Source: UBA1774 sp045628925
Lineage (GTDB): Bacteria > Bacillota > Clostridia > Oscillospirales > Oscillospiraceae
Reading direction: 5' to 3'
DNA length: 7,949 nt
Assembly: GCA_045628925.1 (NCBI GenBank)
Contig: JAZQQF010000084.1
Coordinates: 1 to 7,949, forward strand
A model generated the notes under the pieces. The model saw nothing but the letters and a program-made list of their open reading frames with translations, did no database searches and was not told the DNA's origin. Below, piece by piece: positions 6,546 to 7,949 of this stretch (its first letter is position 1; the number at the start of each line of letters is the position of its first letter). The translations under genes were made by a program, and so were the position numbers.

Positions 6546-7572
6546 TCTTTTCCTCCGCGGCAGGTTCTCCGGCTCCCAGCATGGCGCTGAGCTGGGCCGT
6601 CACGTCCGACCCGGCCAGCATGACCGCCTGCCGGATGGCGGAAAAGACCGCCTTGGCGTCGCAGGGGCCGTGGGCCTTGCTGACCCGCTTCGTGATGCCG
6701 AGGAAGACCGTTCCGCCCACCTCGGTATAGTCCATGGATTTCTTGAAGCTGCCCAGCCCGCCCTTCACCAGCAGGCCCGCCAGCTTGCTCTTCACATTCG
6801 CGTAGAAGACCTTTTTCAGCCCTTCGGACATATATTTCGCGGTGCCTTCCATGGTTTTCAGCAGCACGTTGCCGCTGAACCCGTCGGTCACCAGCACGTC
6901 GCAGGCGCCGTTCAGCACGTCGCGAGCTTCCACGTTGCCGATGAAATTCAGCTTACCGGCTTCCTTATCCTGCATGAGCAGCGCATAGGTCTCCTTCTGC
7001 AGCGTGGTGCCTTTGGTCTCCTCCGTGCCGATATTCAGCAGACCGATGCGCGGCTGCTGCTTGCCGAGGCTGGCGCGGGCCAAAGCGTTACCCATATACG
7101 CAAACTGCTGCAGGTATTCCGCCGTGCATTCCGCATTCGCGCCGCAGTCGATCAGCACCGTGCCGCCGGAGGCGGTGGGCAGAACGGGTGCCAGCGCTGC
7201 CCGGCGGACGCCGCGGACGCGCTTGACCACCAGTGTCGCGCCGCTGAGGAGCGCCCCGGTGCTGCCGGCGGAAACGGCGGCGTCGCCCTCCCCATCCCGC
7301 AGCTTGTAGAGCATGACGGACATGGAGGAATCCTTCTTGTCGCGGATGGCCCGCGCCGGATCGTCTTCCATGGTCACCACCTGCGTCGCATTGGCGATCT
7401 CCAGTCCCTTGGGCAGGTTCTGCAGCCCCATTTCCTGCACGCAGCGGAGGATCTCCTCCGTTTTCCCCACCAGCATGATATCGGTGTTCAGCTCCTCGAC
7501 GGCCCGGACCGCGCCCTTGACGATCTCCATCGGGGCATTGTCGCCGCCCATTGCGTCCACGATGATCTTCAT
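6538..7572 (-). CDS. plsX: Phosphate acyltransferase PlsX
   Basis: This 344-residue enzyme makes acyl-phosphate from acyl-ACP. PlsY then uses the acyl-phosphate to acylate glycerol-3-phosphate, the first step of phospholipid synthesis; PlsX is a peripheral membrane protein. Diagnostic blocks are DAMGGDNAP (6-14), DKKDSSM (78-84), SAGSTGAL (101-108), NIGTEETKG (180-188), VTDGFSGNVLLKTMEG (228-243), a DYTEVGGTVFLG segment (281-292) and HGPCDAKA (301-308). The last block usually reads HGSS in relatives such as B. subtilis, so P303-C304 is a mild variant. Length is normal. The ATG at 7570-7572 has AGGAG at 7583-7587, 10 nt upstream, and is followed immediately by the conserved N-terminus. It begins 16 nt after the trmFO stop and overlaps rnc at its end. 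No acpP gene or other fatty-acid gene lies between plsX and rnc, unlike the common Bacillota order. Confidence 0.98.
   Translation of the reverse strand: MKIIVDAMGGDNAPMEIVKGAVRAVEELNTDIMLVGKTEEILRCVQEMGLQNLPKGLEIANATQVVTMEDDPARAIRDKKDSSMSVMLYKLRDGEGDAAVSAGSTGALLSGATLVVKRVRGVRRAALAPVLPTASGGTVLIDCGANAECTAEYLQQFAYMGNALARASLGKQQPRIGLLNIGTEETKGTTLQKETYALLMQDKEAGKLNFIGNVEARDVLNGACDVLVTDGFSGNVLLKTMEGTAKYMSEGLKKVFYANVKSKLAGLLVKGGLGSFKKSMDYTEVGGTVFLGITKRVSKAHGPCDAKAVFSAIRQAVMLAGSDVTAQLSAMLGAGEPAAEEKNV
6551..6556 (-). promoter_or_regulatory. Strong Shine-Dalgarno for rnc within the plsX 3' end
   Basis: GGAGGA on the minus strand lies 5 nt before the rnc ATG and inside the codons for Ala-Glu-Glu near the plsX C-terminus. 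It is the best ribosome site in the window and fixes the rnc start. Its place inside plsX suggests ribosomes finishing plsX can re-initiate on rnc. Confidence 0.8.
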
Positions 7573-7588
7573 ATCTCTGTCTCTCCTG

Positions 7589-7949
7589 TCAAGCCTCCGT
7601 GAGCGAGCGGATGATCTCCAGCGCCCGATCGCTCAGCTCGGCATTTTTGTTTCTCTTGCCCTTTACCCGGTGGTCCAGCGGGGTGACGATGCCGTAATTC
7701 ACGTTCATCGGCTGGAAATCCGTCACGCTCCCATCGGAAACGTAGGCCGCCAGCGCGCCGATGGCCGTCTCCCGTGGGAAATCCAGCGGCGCTTCGCCCC
7801 TTAGCTCCCGCGCCGTCTGCAGCCCGCACAGAAGTCCGCTGGCCGCGCTCTCCACGTACCCCTCCACGCCGGTGATCTGCCCGGCGAAGCGGATACGCGG
7901 GTCGCTTTTCAGACGGTACTGCCCGTCCAGCAGGCGGGGCGAATCCAGA
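7589..7949 (-). CDS. trmFO: Methylenetetrahydrofolate-tRNA (uracil-54-C5)-methyltransferase TrmFO, C-terminal part
   Basis: This is the last 119 codons of a folate- and FAD-dependent tRNA methyltransferase that makes ribothymidine at position 54 of the T loop. The frame is open to the right edge and reads LDSPRLLDGQYRLKSD from the first complete codon, so the gene starts beyond 7949. The block FAGQITGVEGYVESAASG (fragment residues 21-38) and the RETAIGALAAYVSD and FQPMNVNYGI segments are characteristic of TrmFO. In the related GidA/MnmG family this C-terminal part looks different and is longer. TrmFO is usually about 435 residues, so some 315 are missing, including the N-terminal FAD-binding motif. 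The in-frame GTG at 7865-7867 is an internal valine of the ITGVEGY motif, not a start. The gene ends 16 nt before plsX, which suggests one transcript. Confidence 0.95.
   Translation of the reverse strand, partial: LDSPRLLDGQYRLKSDPRIRFAGQITGVEGYVESAASGLLCGLQTARELRGEAPLDFPRETAIGALAAYVSDGSVTDFQPMNVNYGIVTPLDHRVKGKRNKNAELSDRALEIIRSLTEA

Noticed and set aside
7865..7867. In-frame GTG as the start of a separate 92-residue protein
   Set aside because: The frame stays open to the window edge and the upstream codons continue the TrmFO family sequence, so this is a truncated gene rather than a small one.

Overview
The window is a compact housekeeping gene block. Every real gene lies on the minus strand, so in the direction of transcription the order runs from high to low coordinates: trmFO (3' part only), plsX, rnc, an Elp3-like radical SAM gene, smc, ftsY, rdgB (5' part only). 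The rnc-smc-ftsY core, with plsX just upstream, is typical of Bacillota, and folate-dependent TrmFO fits that. High GC content together with a radical SAM gene between rnc and smc, and with trmFO and rdgB at the two ends, suggests a GC-rich gut-type clostridium, perhaps Oscillospirales/Ruminococcaceae. The phylum is a firm inference; the order is a guess from gene order and composition.

Layout: positions 7949-7589 hold the last 119 codons of trmFO (tRNA U54 methylation). plsX (phosphate acyltransferase, phospholipid synthesis) starts 16 nt later. rnc (RNase III) overlaps the end of plsX by 8 nt. The radical SAM gene starts 3 nt after rnc. A 62-nt AT-rich gap (4798-4859) follows, the only sizeable non-coding stretch in the window. 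smc (chromosome condensation ATPase, GTG start), ftsY (signal recognition particle receptor, 12 nt after smc) and rdgB (house-cleaning nucleotide pyrophosphatase, 13 nt after ftsY) complete the block and run off the left edge.

The tight spacing points to two transcription units that may be joined by read-through: trmFO-plsX-rnc-radical SAM, and smc-ftsY-rdgB. A good sigma-A-type promoter (TTGCAA, 17 nt, TAAAAT) sits at the 3' end of the radical SAM gene and could drive the second unit. The genes serve separate core processes: tRNA modification, membrane lipid synthesis, RNA processing, chromosome organisation, protein targeting and nucleotide-pool cleaning. No mobile element, CRISPR array, RNA gene, defence system or clear terminator was found. 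The least understood gene is the radical SAM protein. No novel multi-gene system is evident.
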